This document shows positions 1 through 13,189 of a DNA stretch of 64,000 nucleotides, in pieces. This stretch comes from Urechis unicinctus (taxonomy: Eukaryota > Annelida > Polychaeta > Xenopneusta > Urechidae), in the NCBI GenBank assembly GCA_034190875.2, contig CM067356.1:72063789-72127788 (forward strand), read 5' to 3'. Positions within the stretch are counted from its first letter, which is position 1. The number at the start of each line of letters is the position of its first letter. Below the pieces are notes generated by a model. The model had not been told where the DNA came from. It worked only from the letters and a program-made list of their open reading frames with translations, and searched no databases. The position numbers were made by a program, and so were the translations under genes.

Positions 1-1491
1 TGACTGCGATTAAACCAATCCATAAATAAATCATGTCGTGTCATCAACGACGATTAACTGTACGATAGCTACATCCGACGAATATTGCCGTTGTGTCATA
101 CGTGCCTCATCAAGACTGTGCAAGCAGCTATGAAGGCTCTTTATCCGGGCGAATATGCATTCGATAATACAATTTAGCACCAAAAAGAATTAAGTCTGAG
201 GCTTTGTGTCGAATTCGGCCTGGCAATATATTGCCACTAGTATATGATGAGTTCTTAATATTGGAGTAGATGTGGGTGATGTTGACAGGAACACCCATTG
301 TACGAAATTATGCTGCGTTATCAAGCGCATGGGATATCCTTATTGCTCATAAATACACTAAGGGATGATGGATAATGAACCCGTCACATCATGGTATACA
401 AGAGTATACGTAATGCAGGTAGTGTCTGTTTGTGAGCCATGTTCCTTTTGCTGCGTAGTTTTTGAAAATTAGGTGCCTTTTGTGGCTTGACATCCTAAGG
501 TGCTGAAAACTTACAGAGCTCTCATGCTTTAAATCATCAGGTATATGCTTATCTTAGATGGGTATTAATTAATGTAATCGGTAAAGCGGAGTTTGATCGG
601 TGAGGCAAATCGCGCCAGAACATTTTAATATGTACTAGAAAATAATAAAATACATATCTATGTTACCCTCATTTATTTAGGTTATATACCTCCATAAATG
701 TTACGATTCATTAATGTATTACTGGGCAAGAATACCGTACTGAATGAATATGCTCAGATAAACACCACCGACAATTATCTCGATTTGTGACGTCATAAAT
801 TATTAACCAAAGTGTCATCACGTTACCGAATGTTGCTCATTATCTGCAAAGCATCCCAACTATGCACGTCATTAATGCAGATGTAACATAACATTTACAT
901 CGAGCTTGTACCTATCAGCAATGCAATTATCAGTGAACTAATTGATGCCTTGCTGCACTTATAGCTTATACAGATAAAACATTTGCTTCTCCACTAAGTA
1001 GCAAAATCGCTTCTGCTACGGCTGTGTCATAAAGCAAAATCCCACTAATATCGCAATATCAAATTTAGGTGTTTGCATGTCTAATTTTAGACACTTTAAA
1101 GTATTAATATATAAATAATCGATTAATCCGGTTTCATATATTTATAACCGCAACCTAAAGCTGGTCGATAAATCTGGTTTGCACATTTATATGAATTGCT
1201 TAACAGGAGTGCAGATGAGAATTTCTAGTATCAGTTGATGCATATTCAATTTATGAATGCGACCAATCTGATGGCAACGGCAAAACAACTTATGATATAT
1301 TCAGTTGTACAAATGAGTTTTTACGATTCAGGTGTTTGCTATGCGATGATTAACCTTCTCGGTGATGGGACCCTGCCTCCATCATGCAATTGCTTTGTTG
1401 AAAAAAAATCGTGAGTTTGGCAGAAATATATTATTAACGCCATACTGGCTGATTATGTACACTAATCAACGAACATATCAATGAATTAGAA

Positions 1492-1682
<191 letters not shown>

Positions 1683-3284
1683 TCTTAGGTCTGAATAACC
1701 TTTGATGGATGTTAATGTGCAGGAATGGATAATTCCCTTGTACATAACACTGAACTTCCTTGGTTATTTAACTTGGTATGTATTCACCTGCTTCGCCATA
1801 CGACTATAGTGTATATTCTTGACACGCTGTTTTTCTATACAAATGATGGTTCTACTTAGATTAAGACCACTATCCTAGCCGCGTGTGCGAACTATCGCCT
1901 CATTGACCATGAAATCAACAACTTCCGCATGGATACTTTCTCATTGTATCACCTTGCATATTACAAAGTTAATGCATTGTTCAGTAATGAATAAAGCTTC
2001 ATTACCCCTAAGTTCATTATAAAGGGTTCTTTATATCCTAAATACACACTCACTGTTCATGGCATTGTCAACCATTTATCGTTACCTAGCAACAAAGGAA
2101 ATGTTCCCATAGGCGTAAAAGATTTCGTGGAAGTCTTAATCGCGCATTCCATGTGCTTTAGATGCAGTGCACGTTCTTAACTATCGGCCGACCATTATCT
2201 GCTTAATCATCGGACGCCGCAGTATCCGCTAATCAGCTGTGCGTACCATAGCAAAAGGAACAACAGTAATGCTTGCCGTGTCTACATAATCCAGCGCTCT
2301 GCTGTAACGTTCATCAGTAGCGACAAACTATTTTATTGTAGTTATCAAACTCAAACGTGTCGGATCTGTCTAGATCCAGTACTCAGGCATGGCGTTAACA
2401 GCAGCCGCGTCCCACAGTAGACAAGCTAGTTGAAAGAGCGATTCCCTTAGCGAGCAAACAATGCTTGGCTTTAGTGTTTATTCTGGCGAACGTCGTGAAA
2501 TCTACGGGAGAAACCACATTCAAGCCTAAACGTTCGTAAACCAATAATTGCATCCACATTAAGGGATATGATATATCAGGATATAAACCGATGAGCTACG
2601 TTGAAAATATTGCTGTGCAGAAACGAGCACCTACCTATCTTCGATTATTGTCATGGTCCCGTTAAAATATTGCAACCAACTGAGGCAATGTTAACTTCTG
2701 AATGGCGAGACACGGCGTGAATGCTTATGGCGGTTTAGTGTTGGATTAGGGGTTATACCATGCTACTTAACTTAATTAAGCGCTTTGTTTCTCCTGGTTG
2801 TTGTTTACGTGTTACTTGTTCCCCTACCCCCAACTAATGTTAGGCCTAGCATCATATCATCAATCGCTAACCTTAGTGTAGGTATTTAACGCATTCGCTT
2901 TTTGTAGATGGCTTGTAAAGTGCCGGTGTATTGTTGTTGTCCCACACCTAAATGATAAAACGTTGATGAAGCTGGCGTCAAGTTGGAATTGTTTTTTGGA
3001 AACATTCGAATAAGCGCGAAATATGCAATATAGCATGACATATTTTGTCTCATTTGTAGAACTTTGCCTTAATGCTAAGCTTGAATGGTGGATCATAACT
3101 CAGTGATATTTTATATAGATGCTTGCTAGCTGCCTGTTATTAGTTGATATTGTCAAATTGGGGCACGCTTCATTCTATGAGTTTATAGAAATATTCCGAC
3201 GATATTGCTGCGAGCTATCGGATACGTTTTGACGGGTCATGGAACAGTGCTGCCTTTCACCACCGTTAATCGCGTACTCTATCC

Positions 3285-4065
3285 AGAGGTATGGAACGAT
3301 CGGTAGTAACGTTTGCGTGTCATCAATTAAATGGCAGTTAGAGCTAGCGTTCCGATTGCTTTACGTTATATCGGCGGGTTCAATTACTGCACGCATTTCC
3401 TGCCTATCTAAATGTTTCTGCAGAACTTTCCACATTTCACTTAATTACATTTGATGCAGGCAATGCAATACTACATTTGCTTTAGAGCTTTAACACGGAA
3501 TGACAATATAGCTGGTGTTCCTATGTTTAAATCATATAGATAAACATTGAAATAAGATCACAACGTTGATAACATCTCATCATGTAGGTCAGCCCATCAT
3601 CTCAAAGGGGTCAATCATGAATCAGTTCAATTGTGTGTAATCCCTCTTCTCATACCATTAAGTTCTTTGAAATCAGTAATAACTCATCAATCCTTTTTAC
3701 TTGCTTATTTGTATGTCCATCTAACAAGCCACGATATGGAAACACAGGACATATATCGCAATAGTCTACTCTTGATGCATCTAAATGACTTACATTCATC
3801 GTCAACAAACCTGGGCAGTAGCTTCATATATACCATTGATACACTAAGATGTTCTGGAATCGGAACTTACAAAGATCAAGCAGCTCTCCTCAGACTGTAC
3901 GGTAAGGGCTGATTTTGATCATAATAATTATACGCCGAATGATGATATAATGTCTTATGATGTACAATGTTGCAACCATTGCTAGTGGCGAAAAAAAATT
4001 ATAAAACAAATGACTTCGATAGGAATGTCGGGTTGGTCTAGTTGGCAAATGTCTCTGTCATATTT
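3285..4065 (+). repeat. Arm block A, outer copy
   Basis: This stretch recurs in the same orientation at about 9850-10445 plus 10905-11115, and therefore also twice in the right arm. Shared landmarks include a GTAACGTTT start, a TTAAATGGC run, AAAGGGGTCA, and GATGTTCTGG followed by an ACAAAGATCAAG run. Identity to the inner copy looks like about 80%. In this outer copy block A is followed by 3.4 kb of other DNA before block B; in the inner copy A joins B directly. Confidence 0.85.
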
Positions 4066-4125
4066 GAGTTTCATGGCGTCACACAAAGGTTTCACATTTG
4101 AGTCTATGGATCGAATCCTCTTAAA
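4030..4125 (+). repeat. Possible degenerate tRNA-derived (SINE-like) promoter boxes
   Basis: TGGTCTAGTTGGC resembles a pol III A box. About 75 bases later GGATCGAATCC resembles a B box (GGTTCGAATCC) with one mismatch. The spacing fits a tRNA or tRNA-derived SINE head. No clover-leaf pairing is obvious and the acceptor stem cannot be seen, so this is at best an old relic. Confidence 0.25.
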
Positions 4126-5110
4126 AAGGAAGTGACACCTGCCGCAAGGTAATATATTGTGTCTAAAGATTTGTTATTAAGAGCGGTCAAAAATGCATCT
4201 ATCTATTCTGCTACCGAATATGACAGTGCAGAATAGTTTTGGTTGTTCCTATATAAACGTTGCGCTAACGGAAACGTATACTTTCTAACAGTTTATGCTA
4301 TATTCAAAGAACTTCTTCTGCAATTGTTACCACGTCAATCGAATATGTAAGAGAGATTGAGCAGTATATCTGTAATAAATGTATAGAAAAATATCATTTG
4401 GAAAATTAATGGTAGAGATGGTAATTTGTTTATATTAATCAGTGTTTATCATTGAGTTTTAACTTCCAATAAGCTACCCAGCTAGTCTTTGATTAATTTT
4501 TTAGTGCCTATATATCATCGCATTATAGACGATCTATATGGTCTTCCGCGCGATTTACTTTTAACATGGAATAGATATCTCAAGCATGGACTTATGCGTT
4601 AAATACAAAAACATCTAATATGCTCACAACAATGTGCTTATTGTCTTTTTGGGCCAGTTTTAATGATATGCAAAATATGATGGCTCAATCAGATTATTTT
4701 ATTTCACCGGGCTTCACACCTTTCATAAATAGTTTTATTTCTAGTTTGTATTTATGATTAAATAACATAGTACGATGCAATGGAACATTGTAATAATACT
4801 GAAGTAGCACTAAAGCCGTGAGAAAGAATGCAAGCAATGCCGATACAAAAGCAGCGGCAGCATGGCGTTATTCACTTTTGATACAGCTAACATTTGCTTT
4901 GTATATGTGTATATTCTTCTACAAATAGAATAGAGACAGCTTTCGGTTTTCGATGGGCACATTGGTCGTTGCATTGTTGGGCCCTGGTGCCTAAGGAACT
5001 TTTTAAGACGTCTGTGAAGGTCACTGCCCGCAATAAAAAATTGTACAGATGAGCTTATCGCTTCTAAACGTTAGTGCTTGGGCCTACCGTGTTCATTACA
5101 GTGAACTGCA

Positions 5111-5119
5111 GTTCCTATA

Positions 5120-5170
<51 letters not shown>

Positions 5171-5627
5171 TATATATATAGATATATATATGTGGGGTAT
5201 AGAGAGAGAGATAGAGATAGAGATAGATATAGGGAGAGAGAGATAGATAGAGAGAGAGAGAGATAAAGATAGAGAGGGATAGAGAGAGAGAGAGAGAGGA
5301 GGGAGAGATATAGAGATATATAGAGAATCTAGATGGAGAGATATCTCTCTTCTCTAGATATATAGAGAGAGACATCTATATGTAGAGAGAGAGATTTATC
5401 TCTAGAGATATCCGTACGGAAAGGGAGGGTCTATATCTCTATCTCTCTATTATCTATAGAGATCTCTCTATATATATCTCTCTATATATAGAGATATATA
5501 TATCTCTCTATCTATATATATCTATATCTATCTCTCTCTATATCTCTCTATATATATATATCTATCTATATATCTCTATATATATATCTATATATATCTA
5601 TATATATATATATATATATATATATGT
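5111..5627. repeat. TA / GA compound microsatellite in left arm
   Basis: A (TA)n run is followed by long GAGAGATA purine-rich tracts and then by CTCTATAT tracts that mirror them. The middle can fold on itself at about 5,200-5,560. The right-arm partner at about 18537-18755 is less than half as long and almost lacks the GA part. This is the largest length difference between the arms. Confidence 0.9.
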
Positions 5628-7494
5628 CTGGCTAAAAATATTACCCAAATTTTTGATCAAATATATTGTCTACCATAAGGTTTTTATCGCCATGAGTGAT
5701 TTTCAAACATATAGATTTTTAATGGAGTTTCTATGAACTACCCTTCTCCTATTGTTCACTCGACAATGCAACAAAGTGTAGATGATATAATAAGACGAAA
5801 CATGGACGATTCAAGGGTTTTATCCAACAATTACATCATACGGCAGATCGTGACCAACAAAGCTGAAGTTGTGATCAAGGTGTTGCTGCAACATGGATTA
5901 GGAAAAGCACAGTGTCTGATATGTCATTTATGGTGTATTACTGTAGACTTTCCTGATAATATCTTTACATCGACCAACATATTTTTTAAAAACTCCAACT
6001 GACATTGTCATTGCCTAACCCGGCGTTTCATAAATTCGGCAGTAATCGTCCGGATTTACATAAGTGTGATGTGCGTGTCAAATACCCGTGCTCGGCGTTC
6101 AAGACGGGAAAAGAACCAAGCATAGAAAGCTGTTAATGAATACGCCGGATGTATGTGTAGAACCTTGCGCAAGCATTGATTTATCCCCTTGTTGATTCGT
6201 ATGCTATCAATGAATTAATGTCACAATCACAAAATACGTGCACAAAGTACACATCATTCAGGATTCTAATGCTTTGCTCATGTCAAGTTGCTTGCGGGCG
6301 GCGAAAAGTAATCTTTTTCATTTGCAAAGGCGTTGCAATGCCACGGCACCTTATATCATACTGTGAATCAAACGCCACATCATTTGAAAGAGACTTTCTA
6401 AATTGCCTGTTTATGATAAACATCGAAAGACTTGAATTATTATAAAGCCCGCCCTGTGCGCTACTCGGTATACAAAATTTCCCAAAGAACAACTATTCCC
6501 CGCCTGACGTGGCAAATTCGGTATAGCATGTGAAGCAGGAATCCTTTTAAGCTCCCATAATACGATCAAGATATAAAGCTCTCAGCATGAAAGAGTTCAA
6601 CGATATGGTCAGAGCAGCCCATGAGTAACCCGCACTTCAGGACATGTGTCAACGCAGAGCATCGATAATGAACGGCACACTTATGCTTGTCTCGGCCTTA
6701 CACTGCTCCTTGGTTTAATTGCACTCATCCGTTGCAGCATCACACAACCCTCTAACTGTTTGTTGTAATGTGCTGCTTGTTGATCTGTAGATAAATTCAG
6801 AGTCAAATGTATGCACAAATACCATAAAAGAACTTTCAAATGTCAAATCATTTAATATATTGGACAAACAAAACTACCTGTTTGGCTGGTATTGTTCGAT
6901 TGATTGGTCTACACTGCATTATATTTGAAGACACAGTATGTTCGGAGCGGTTGTGTTGGGGCTTTCCATGTCAATTACTGCATCAGCTGAAATAACACTA
7001 GACTTTCCAGGCATCACATACCGAAACATTTATTAGGAGTACAATTACTAACTTGTAGTCATGGTGACAAATCCCTTGGGCGCTGCTACTTCAATCATAG
7101 GCAACCCTTATAATGTTTTTCTCTAATCTTGGACGTGCCAGGCATGTGAAAGGTGCATTCCCATCTAACTAGGAGGCGTCTTACTTCACAACATCAGTGA
7201 CACAAACAGTTAGATGTTCATCTGTAGTGAGCATATTTACTGTGGGCAAATATAGTTATTTTTCGGCGTTTATAATTTCCTGTGGTGTTGAGTGCGAGAA
7301 GCAAAAAACTACTTAATACATCAATATTCTTAACATAACAACGGTCAAATGTTCTGAACATGATGACAGTCTCCGGACCAACTATCACAATAAGCCCTCT
7401 CCCGCTTTCGTATTTCTGCTTTGTTGCTGCTTATAGTCTTGAGTGATAGTTCATAAGTGAGTTTCAGTTATGCAACAACAATTTGCTCCCGCAT

Positions 7495-8440
7495 TGAATA
7501 GATATTTGCTCGTGAGACTGACAAACTGTTGCTCCATCTATGACCTCAGCGAGTCATTAAGCCAGAGCCATGACAGGTGCAGATTTTTCAATATTGTGAC
7601 AATTCTTTGCATTGGCAGCGAAAATGCTATATATTGCGATGTAGATATGAAGTTTGTCCTGTTAAATGATTCTTTCCAGGTGATCATCCAGCAGAAAGTC
7701 AGACTGTCGCAAATCAGTAGCATAAATAGCGGTTGCATGCAGACAGCTTGAGGCATTTATTGCATAGCAAATTTAGATACTGGACGCATGAATCGCATGC
7801 TGCTGAGTACATATTGCTTTCAAATGTGCTAGAATTTTCACAACCGCAAGGAGTGTACTGCTGTCTGCGGCCAAGATTGCTATTATTCATCTATTTGGTA
7901 TAATGACTGCACATTACCTTTAGTATTTACCTAATTTTTATATTCCAGCTCTATTGGTCTTAAGGTACAAGGTGAGGTGAAATGTTGCTACGGATGAAGA
8001 TGGAAGGGATTGTCTGAATAATAAGAAATGATGAAAAATAAGGCGCTAAGTATATGCATGTCTTTTCTGCAGATTCCTACAGAAATACATGTTCAAATTG
8101 AAAGGGCTGTTACCCATAAATGAAAGGGATTGAAATAAGTAAATGTTCAGGATCATGTCGTGGATGTGCATACAGGAATACCTTATGTAGTAATTTACGC
8201 TGCTAATGTTTGCTCTAAATACACGTTAAATAAGGCTTCTTGTAGAATGGTTGCCAATTTGCTGACAAGTGCTGCTCCGCCATACATCAATTGAACGTGC
8301 CTTAAGCAGCTGGACTAACTGGTCGTTTATCAATAGCACAGTGATAACGTTTGCGTCAACCTTGTGGCGTAACTGCACACCTACGTCATAACTGCATGGG
8401 CGTCTCAGCAAATTAATGTGTACTTGCTGAGGGTGCAAAT
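7495..8440 (+). repeat. Arm block B, outer copy
   Basis: This stretch recurs in the same orientation at about 11115-11940. The landmarks GACAATTCTTTGCATTGGC, TGTTGCTACGGATGAA, GCTCCGCCATACATCA and GGTCGTTTATCAAT appear in the same order in both. The inner copy lacks about 100 bases corresponding to 8110-8215. The 74-codon minus-strand frame at 8226-8450 is preserved in the other arm only because of the recent duplication. Confidence 0.85.
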
Positions 8441-8541
8441 GCAATCCCAATAATGTTGATGCTACCTCATATTGTAGCGTTTATGCTGGCTATAAAACGT
8501 AGCATTAACGACCGATTATGTTGGCATTCTAATTCATTGGT

Positions 8542-8884
8542 GAAATATGACCGTGACAAACGTGAGGTACGCATATGTTTAACGACATAGAATATGTTTA
8601 AATTTGGTGCATCGCCCTGATAATTACGTGTATCCGATTGTGGTATGATCTGCACTTCATTACCGAATTAAAATGCTGGACCAAAATAGATCTCTGCTCA
8701 AGCGGCTGTTATGTAACATATGTTATGTCTATGTAGGTGTTTCGAAATCCAGTCAAGACTATCTGTTTTAGTTTTCTACGGATGAGTAACTATTATAAAG
8801 TGGAGGATAAGTGCAAAAACTCGTATTAAAAAGCAGGGCCTTAACTTTAGATTTTACTTTAGTTGTACATACGTAGATCATAGG
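8542..8884 (+). repeat. Arm-specific segment present only in the left arm
   Basis: In the left arm the sequence runs from CATTCATTGGTGA-like bases through about 343 bases to GGCTGTCAAACTAAGCAACG. At the mirrored right-arm position (about 15,600-15,630) CTAATTCATTGGTGAGGCTT passes straight into CAACTAAGCAACG. It is therefore either an insertion in the left arm or a deletion in the right. It also marks the point where arm-to-arm identity drops. No coding potential or terminal repeats are recognised. Confidence 0.8.
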
Positions 8885-9849
8885 CTGTCAAACTAAGCAA
8901 CGCGGGAAATCGTAACGGAAGTGAATAGCATGTTCGACTTTAACGTGGCGTGCCATACATCATGTAGTGAACTTGCATTAGATGAATCGTAATCTATAGT
9001 ACACAAATTTGCTTGGCTTCGCCTGCGATCGATAGCCATATGGATAGTCATGTGCACTGGTAAATTTCCATAGAGGAATGATCCACAGCAATAATATGAT
9101 CCAATTCTGTCATTTTCGATGTTGATTGAATCGTGTTAAGTGTACAATGCCGTCATTAGCTCTGATCGTCAAGTGCAATATGCCCCTATCACAAACCCGA
9201 TGCATAGAGCTTCGACCGACCGCCTGTTCTTCCTTCTGTATTATCCAGTACTGTGGTCCTAGTGTCAAATATTTTAGGCAGCAATATGCAAAGGGAGCGT
9301 TTGTGCGCGAATAATATCAAGGATTGTACCGCTGTGCTTGTACATGAGATATTATGTAGGATATGGATGGAATTTATGGAACCGGATTGGACATAATACG
9401 TGTAATAACGATAACTCACAAAATAAAGCTCCGGCGCGAGTCTGATATTTCTCATTTAATGATGATAAATAAACCCTGTAATGTGTATAGCGTCTATAGG
9501 ACGAAAGCAAGCGAACCCCCAAAAAATACACCATGCTATTTCATGCGTTTTGGCTCCGGCATTAGGCAATCCTATTTACCACAGATGCCATACTATGGAT
9601 TGACGCTTAAATATTCGGACAAATGGTATGAAACGGGGATATGGTTTTGCCTTCATTACGCCCCTTTTGTTTGATCTAGTGCATTGTCAAATTGCGCTAT
9701 ACGTAAATGGATCAGGTCAGCGGTTTCACAATATTGTCACCCAAATGCAAGCGCACAAGATGGTTGCATCCCCACTCTGTGCCTGCACCTTGTCTGGCTT
9801 ATTGGTTGTTTCGAAATCCATTCGTTAAGTCCTGAGTTAAGCTGAGGTA

Positions 9850-11115
9850 TATATCGGCCGTAAGTAACGTTTACGTGTCAACAATTAAATGGCTGTTAGA
9901 GCTCGTGTTCCGATTGATTTGCGTTATATCCGTAGGCTCAATTAATGTGTGCATTTACTGCCTGTCTAAATATTTCTGCGCAACTTCCCAAATTTCGCAT
10001 AATTACATTTGACGCAAGCAATTCAGTATTGTTTTTGCTTTAGGCGTTAATTCGGAATGACAATAAAGCTGGTGTTCATATGCTTGAATCATATACATCA
10101 AAACCGCAATATGCTCACAACGTTGATAACATTTCATCATTTAGGTGAGCCAACAATCTTAAAGGGGTCACTCACCAATCAGTTCAATTGTGCGAAATCG
10201 CTCTGCTAGAGTGTCTCGTACTAAGTCTTCTCATACCATCGAGTTATTTCAAATCAGCAATAGCTCATCAATGTGAGAGCGGCAAAGCCGCCTTATTAAT
10301 TGCTTATCGGCATGTCCATCTAGCAAACCATGATATTGCAACACAGAGCCTATATATCGCAAAAGTAAGGCCTCTAAATGACTTGCATACATCGTCAACA
10401 AACCCCAACAATGGCGTCATATGTACCATTGATACGCTATGATAGTTAACTGGTTATAAATCACAGGTGGTAAATCACAAGATTCCGTTCACATATTAAG
10501 GGTTCACACGTAATATGAAGGTATTGGGATTTTTACAATTTATTCACGATTCGCATAAGCCAATCATTATTCGTCCCTAAGAGCTAGTATGCTACTAACA
10601 TACCAAAATGAAAAAAAACCCGTGTCAGCACTACCTCAATTAAGTGATTGCATTCTGCGGTTCTTTTGGTATACCGACAGTATGTATAGCGCACCCAGTA
10701 TTAGCCAACGAAGGTAATGGGAGGCAGCAAGCAGTGACAAATGCAAACATGTGAAATGTTATGGGCCAACCCACTAGCTGTCACAAAGCGATAATCATAT
10801 AAAATGTGTTGAGGTGGAAGGGATGCGAACTGTATTGACAGCGCATCATGTACGCCCTTTACAATTATAGCTTCGATGAAAAGCGATTATAAACTTCGTC
10901 TGGGTCGAGATGTTCTGGCATTGGGTCCTACAAAGATCAAGAAGCTCTCCATAGAAGCTAGGCTAAGGGCTTATTTTGTTCATGATAATTAAACGTCGTA
11001 TTATGATGCAACGTCTGATGATGTATAATGTTGCAACCATTGCTAGTGGCGATTAACAAATAATAAAACAAATTGCGGCGACAGGAATGTCGGGTTAGTC
11101 TGGTTGTCGCATGTC
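9850..11115 (+). repeat. Arm block A, inner copy, with about 460 bp of extra sequence
   Basis: Bases 9850-10445 and 10905-11115 are homologous to 3285-4065. Bases 10445-10905 have no counterpart in the outer copy; they separate the GATACGCTATGA junction from GAGATGTTCTGGCA. The right arm contains the same arrangement at about 13190-14556, so the extra block arose before the inverted duplication. Confidence 0.8.
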
Positions 11116-11950
11116 GATATTTTCCCGTGAAATTGACAAGTTGTTGCACCAATTATGACATCAGCGAGTCTTTAAGTCAGAGCCAGGACAGATGCATATT
11201 TTCCATATTGTGACAATTCTTTGCATTGGCAACGAAATTGCATGATATTGCAATATAGATATAATGTTGATTTTGATAAGATTGCCCTGTTAAATGATCG
11301 TGCCAAGATGATAATCCAACAGAGGGTCAGACTGCCGCAAATCAGCAGCATAAATAGAGGTTGAATGTAGACAGTGTGAAGGTTTTATTGCAAAATTATC
11401 TCACATATTGGACACATGAATCGCATTCCGGTGAGTAAATATTGCTCTAAAAAGTGTATTTTACTCACAACCACATTACGTGCACAGCTGCCTGCGGCCA
11501 AAATTATTATAAGTCATCTTTTCCGGTCCAGATTTCTGGTATTTTGACTTCACGTCACCTGTAATATTTTCTTAATTGTGTTATTCTCGTGGTAAAGAAT
11601 AAGCGGAAGTGTTGCTACGGATGAAAGAGAAGGCAATTGTCTGAATGACAAGAAATTATGAACAATAGTGCGCTATCAATATGCATGTCGTTCACTGCAG
11701 TGTCCTTCGGAGATACATGTCCAAAATGCATTACATGTTCAGAACTATGTATTTCTTAATGAACCTTTTTTCCATAATAAGGCTATTTGCAGATGATTGT
11801 CGATGTGCTGACAAGCGAGGCTCCGCCATACATCACTTGAACGGGCCAATGCCTTATGTCGGGACAAATACGCCATCATTAAGCGCGGCATAATAGCCGT
11901 GAAGCAGACGGACCAACTGGTCGTTTATCAATTGAATGGGTACCTTTTGC
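11115..11950 (+). repeat. Arm block B, inner copy, truncated at the apex
   Basis: This block is homologous to 7495-8440 and directly adjoins block A. Homology stops just after TCGTTTATCAATTGA, where the outer copy continues but this one runs into the apex. The centre of the palindrome therefore lies inside a broken B block. The mirrored copy is about 12205-13180. Confidence 0.8.
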
Positions 11951-11999
11951 TTGTGTCGCCATTGGGTGGTTTACTACATGTCTATAAAGTCGCATGCTA

Positions 12000-12120
12000 G
12001 AGAGATAGATAGAGATAGAGAGATATAGAGAGAGAGATAGGAGATAGAGAGAGAGAGAGAGAGAGAGAGGCTATATCATATCTATATATATATATTAGAT
12101 AGATTATATATATCTGTATA

Positions 12121-12152
<32 letters not shown>

Positions 12153-12155
12153 GAA
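12000..12155. repeat. GA/TA microsatellite spacer at the palindrome apex
   Basis: About 155 bases of (GA)n and GATA-like repeats followed by (TA)n separate the two arms. The flanks on both sides are recognisably reverse complements: each contains TCTATAAA followed by a CGCAT-like stretch on its own outward strand. This places the centre of symmetry inside the microsatellite. A simple repeat at the turn of a long inverted repeat fits template switching or foldback at a slippage-prone site, which is inference. Confidence 0.9.
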
Positions 12156-13189
12156 TGCGAATTTTATAGACAATGTAGATAAAAAAACCAATGGCCCCCG
12201 CCCCCCAAAGTTACCACAATTCAATTGATAAACGACCAGTTGGTCCAGTCTGCTTTCAAAGGCCATTATGCCGCGTTTATGATGGCCACGTATTTGTCCC
12301 GAGAACGGCATTGCGGCCCCGTTTCAAGCTGAAGTATATGGCGGAAGCCTCGCTTGTCAGCCAAGATCGACAATCAATCTGCAAAAGAGCCTTATTTGCA
12401 CGTGTCTATCGAGTGACACATTAGCAGCTTGAATTACTACATAAGATATTTTAGAATACACATTAAATTATAATTTATGTTGCTTGTAAGATGGAACAAC
12501 GTTCATAAGAAATACACTTAGTTCTGGAAAATGTAATGCCATTTGCGACATGTATCTACGAAGGACACTGCAGTGAACGACATGCAGATTGATAGCCGAC
12601 CACCCACTATTGTTCATAATTTCTGGTCTTTCAGGACAATTGCCTTCTCTTTCATCAGTAGCACAACTTCAACGGTTATTCTTATACCACGAGCAGAATA
12701 ACACAATTACGAAAATATTACAGGGTGACGTGAAGTCAAAATACCAGAAATCTGGACCGAAAAGCTGACTCTAGAATAATTTTGGACGCAGGGCAGCTGT
12801 GAACCGATTAAGTGGTTTGTGAGTAAAATACACTTTTTTGAGCAATCATATACTCACCGGAATGCGATTCATGGTTCCAATATGTGAGATAATTTTGCAA
12901 AAAAACCGTCAAACTGTTTACATTCAACCTCTAGTTATGAGCTGTGTGTGCGCCAGTTGACCCTCTGTTGGATTATCATTCTTGGCAAGATCATTTAACA
13001 GGGCAATCCTATTTCAAAATCAAACATTATATCTATATTGCCAATATCAGCCAATTAGTGGCCAATGCAACCAAATGTCACAGTATGGAATGGGAAAATA
13101 TGCATCTTCCCTGGCTCTGACTTAAAGACTCGCTTGAATGTCATAATTTAGGTGCAAAACAACTTGTCTAATTTCACGGCGCGAAAAAA

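Noticed and set aside
2860..3912. Other short frames mirrored between the arms (for example 3631-3912 and 19939-20220)
   Set aside because: The mirrored versions differ by frameshifts at one end, which is not what purifying selection on a protein would give.
5049..5375. Frames rich in alternating Ile-Tyr or Ser-Leu
   Set aside because: Translations of TA and GA microsatellites. The same applies to such frames at 22.2, 24.2-24.9, 26.0-26.4, 28.2, 40.6-40.9 and 56.3-56.9 kb.
8226..8450. A 74-codon frame preserved in both palindrome arms
   Set aside because: Both copies lie in arms that are about 97-98% identical, so preservation is expected. The differences include non-synonymous changes, and no domain or splice context is recognised.
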